Assembly (NCBI RefSeq): GCF_004364245.1
Contig: NZ_SOAV01000001.1
Span: 372,001 to 436,000, forward strand
DNA: 64,000 nucleotides
Reading direction: 5' to 3'
Origin: Streptomyces sp. BK208
Lineage (GTDB): Bacteria; Actinomycetota; Actinomycetes; Streptomycetales; Streptomycetaceae
Position 1 is the stretch's first letter; each line of letters opens with the position of its first letter. Made by a program: the position numbers and the translations under genes. Below are positions 61,950 to 64,000 of the stretch, in pieces. The notes beneath the pieces are model-generated. The model searched no databases and was not told the DNA's origin. It was given only the letters and a program-made list of their open reading frames with translations.

Positions 61950-62841
61950 GGGCCGCTCCCTTCGCGGCGAAGAGTCCTGCGGGGCGCACCAGCAGGACGA
62001 GCACCATCACGGCGTACGGCGCCACGTCGCCGAAGCCCTCGCCGAGCACGTGCAGGTCGGACTGGTAGCCGGCGGCGAAGGCCTCGGTGAGACCGATCAG
62101 CATGCTGCCGACCAGGGCACCGACCGGGGAGGTCATGCCGCCGAGGATGGCGGCCGGGAAGGCCTTCAGCGCGATCTGCCCGGTGGTGCGCTCCAGTCCG
62201 GGCGCCGGGAAGGCGACGAGGAAGACGGCGGCGAGCGCGGCCAGTGCGCCGGCCAGGCACCAGGCGAGGGCGCGGACGCGGGTGAGCCGTACGCCCATGA
62301 GGGCGGCGGCTTCGCGGTCCTCGGCGGCCGCGCGCAGCGACAGCCCCCAGGGCGTGAACCGGAAGAGGGCGAAGGCCGCGCCGATGGCGACGGCGGACAC
62401 CACGATCGCGGCGATGCGGCTGTCGGCCACGGTCACCGGGCCGAGGTCGGTGACGGCGGAGCCCCAGGGGTCACCGAGCGGCAGCAGGTCGCCGCCGATA
62501 CGCCGGGCGAGGTCGGTGACCAGCACGATGTCGATGCCGATCGTGACGATGGTCTGGACGTGGGCGGCGTGCGGGTCGCCCCCGCCGACGCGTTGCAGCA
62601 GCACCCGGTCCAGCAGCCCGGCCACGGCCGCCGTCACGAGGACCGCGAGGGCGAGCGCCCCGGCGAAGCCGAGGTCGTCGTGGAGGACGGCGACGAGGTA
62701 GCCGCCGAGCAGGAGCAGGGAACCGTGGGCGAAGCTCAGGACGCCGGAGGCCTTGAAGATGGTGACGAACCCGAGGGCGATCAGGGCGTAGACGGAGCCC
62801 AGGGCGAGGCCGTTCAGGAGGCTGTCGAGGAAGCCGGTCAT
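61942..62841 (-). CDS. livH: Branched-chain amino-acid-type ABC permease, LivH type
   Basis: A 299-residue permease: FLDSLLNGLALGSVYALIALGFVTIFKASGVLSFAHGSLLLLGGYLVAVL at the N terminus and GLSLRAAAEDREAAALMGVRLTRVRALAWCLAGALAALAAVFL in the cytoplasmic coupling region are characteristic of LivH. ILGGMTSPVGALVGSMLIGLTE follows. The ATG at 62841 overlaps the LivG stop by 4 bp and the end overlaps LivM by 8 bp. Confidence 0.93.
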   Translation of the reverse strand: MTGFLDSLLNGLALGSVYALIALGFVTIFKASGVLSFAHGSLLLLGGYLVAVLHDDLGFAGALALAVLVTAAVAGLLDRVLLQRVGGGDPHAAHVQTIVTIGIDIVLVTDLARRIGGDLLPLGDPWGSAVTDLGPVTVADSRIAAIVVSAVAIGAAFALFRFTPWGLSLRAAAEDREAAALMGVRLTRVRALAWCLAGALAALAAVFLVAFPAPGLERTTGQIALKAFPAAILGGMTSPVGALVGSMLIGLTEAFAAGYQSDLHVLGEGFGDVAPYAVMVLVLLVRPAGLFAAKGAARV

Positions 62842-63632
62842 GCCGCGTCCTCCCCTGTGGTGGTGCCGAGGTAGGCGCGCAGCACCTCGGGGTCGCGCCG
62901 GACCTCGTCGGGTGTGCCGTGGGCGATGGCCCGGCCGAAGTCGAGCACGGTGACCTCGTCGGCGAGCCGCATGACCAGACCCATGTCGTGCTCGACCAGC
63001 ACTACGGAGAGGCCGAGTTCGGCACGGACCTCCCGGACGACCTCGGTCATGCGGACGCGTTCGGCGGCGTTCATGCCGGCCACGGGTTCGTCGAGCAGCA
63101 GGACACGGGGCTCCAGACACAGGGCGCGGGCGAGTTCCACGCGTTTGCGGTCGCCGTACGACAGCAGCGCGACGGGTGAGTCGAAGTGGGCGCCGAGGCC
63201 GGTGAGTTCGGCGATCTCACGGGCCCGGGCGAGGTGGGTGCGCTGTTCGCGCACGGCGCGGGGCAGCCGCAGGGCGCTGGCGGCGAAACCGGCGCGGGAC
63301 AGGGCGTGCCGGCCGAGCATCAGGTTGTCGGCGACGGTGCCCTGGGTGGTGACGATGTTCTGGAAGGTGCGGGCGACGCCGAGGGCGGCGATCCGGTGCG
63401 GGGCGAGCCGGGTCAGCTCCGCGGCGCCGAGCCGTACGGTGCCCGCGGCGGGTCGGTACAGGCCGGACAGGACGTTGAAGCAGGTGGACTTGCCGGCGCC
63501 GTTGGGCCCGATGACGGCGTGGACGCTGCCGGGGGCGACGGTGAAGGAGACGTCGTCGAGGGCGAGCAGGCCCGCGAAGCGCACGGTCACGCCCCGTACG
63601 TCGAGCGCGCGGGGCGCGGCGGGGGTGGTCAC
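62838..63632 (-). CDS. livG: ABC transporter ATP-binding protein, LivG type
   Basis: A 264-residue ATPase. Walker A is GPNGAGKST, the signature region [33 protein letters not shown] carries a YGDRK variant of LSGGQ common in LivG proteins, and [35 protein letters not shown] contains the switch histidine. It energises the LivH/LivM permeases with LivF. The GTG at 63632 overlaps the LivF stop. Confidence 0.94.
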   Translation of the reverse strand: MTTPAAPRALDVRGVTVRFAGLLALDDVSFTVAPGSVHAVIGPNGAGKSTCFNVLSGLYRPAAGTVRLGAAELTRLAPHRIAALGVARTFQNIVTTQGTVADNLMLGRHALSRAGFAASALRLPRAVREQRTHLARAREIAELTGLGAHFDSPVALLSYGDRKRVELARALCLEPRVLLLDEPVAGMNAAERVRMTEVVREVRAELGLSVVLVEHDMGLVMRLADEVTVLDFGRAIAHGTPDEVRRDPEVLRAYLGTTTGEDAA

Positions 63633-64000
63633 GCGGCCCCCTTGTCTTCGGTGTCGTCGGTGGTGTCGCCCAGGTAGAGGCGGCGCACGGCGTCCGTCCG
63701 CGCGAGTTCGGCCGCCTCGCCGGAGAGCCGGATCTCGCCGACCTCCAGGACGTAGGCGTGTTCGGCGAGCGACAGCGCCATGCCGGCGTTCTGTTCGACG
63801 AGGAGTACGGCGGTGCCCTGGGCGTTGATCTCCCGGACGACCTCCGCGATGCGGTCGACCATCATCGGGGCGAGGCCGAGCGAGGGCTCGTCGAGGAGGA
63901 GCAGGCGGGGCGCGGCCATCAGGGCGCGGCCGATGGCGAGCATCTGCTGTTCGCCGCCGGAGAGCAGACCGGCGGCCTGGCGGGTGCGTTCGGCGAGCCT
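63629..64000 (-). CDS. livF: ABC transporter ATP-binding protein, LivF type (5' end beyond window)
   Basis: The C-terminal 123 residues of a LivF-type ATPase are visible. They include the signature [10 protein letters not shown], Walker [19 protein letters not shown], and [30 protein letters not shown], whose glutamine in place of the switch histidine context (EQN) is typical of LivF. Walker A and the start lie beyond base 64000. It heads the visible part of the minus-strand liv operon. Confidence 0.93.
   Translation of the reverse strand, partial: RLAERTRQAAGLLSGGEQQMLAIGRALMAAPRLLLLDEPSLGLAPMMVDRIAEVVREINAQGTAVLLVEQNAGMALSLAEHAYVLEVGEIRLSGEAAELARTDAVRRLYLGDTTDDTEDKGAA

Overview
The window looks like chromosomal DNA of a Streptomyces or close relative. 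Base composition is very GC-rich, starts are often GTG, and stop/start overlaps of the ATGA/GTGA type are common. The gene set fits too: a gvpOAFGYZJLSK gas-vesicle cluster, a WhiJ/AbaA-type XRE-DUF397-ATPase module, DUF574-type methyltransferase, SpoIIE-type phosphatases and secreted GH10 and GH46 enzymes. I see no rRNA, tRNA, CRISPR array, insertion sequence or phage module. This is inference from content; no database search was run.

Layout. 1-1797: end of a TetR regulator, a short-chain dehydrogenase and a small methyltransferase. 1840-7210: ten-gene gas-vesicle cluster. 7400-14790: DeoR/LacI-type hybrid regulator followed by a carbohydrate ABC uptake operon with a 2-hydroxyacid dehydrogenase and a DUF2264 protein; one 10-bp motif recurs before both units. 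14850-19681: STAS/phosphatase pair, a small secreted protein, and a large catalase with a sigmaB-like promoter. 19736-24602: lipid/glycerol-3-phosphate block (lipid kinase, alkyl-DHAP-synthase-like flavoenzyme, TetR, GlpD). 24726-34842: partner-switching signalling (STAS, anti-sigma-type ATPase, two large sensor phosphatases), a secreted xylanase and chitosanase each with a palindrome upstream, and stress-type small proteins. 34865-37963: MFS exporter and an FprA-type reductase behind an iron-box-like site. 38074-40283: four-gene operon with three roadblock-like proteins and one PATAN/DUF4388-like protein. 40473-49478: BrkB-type membrane protein, SDR, orphan protein, molybdenum hydroxylase operon, and a membrane protein with four exact 33-residue repeats. 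49682-51317: YkvA-like protein and a two-gene graspetide locus. 51352-59361: small unknowns, GlxA-type AraC regulator, ABC exporter, HEAT-like protein and a WhiJ/AbaA-type regulatory module. 59509-64000: branched-chain-amino-acid-type ABC uptake operon, cut by the window end.

The best candidate for an undescribed system is the graspetide locus (precursor 50123-50314 and ATP-grasp ligase 50331-51317), which has no methyltransferase, protease or exporter beside it. The second is the roadblock/PATAN operon, which has neither the kinase nor the GTPase normally found in conservons. Regulation is unusually readable: candidate operators or promoters precede the sugar ABC operon, catalase, glpD-linked TetR, xylanase, chitosanase, fprA, an ABC exporter and the DUF397 gene. 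Long GC-rich hairpins separate most convergent gene pairs.
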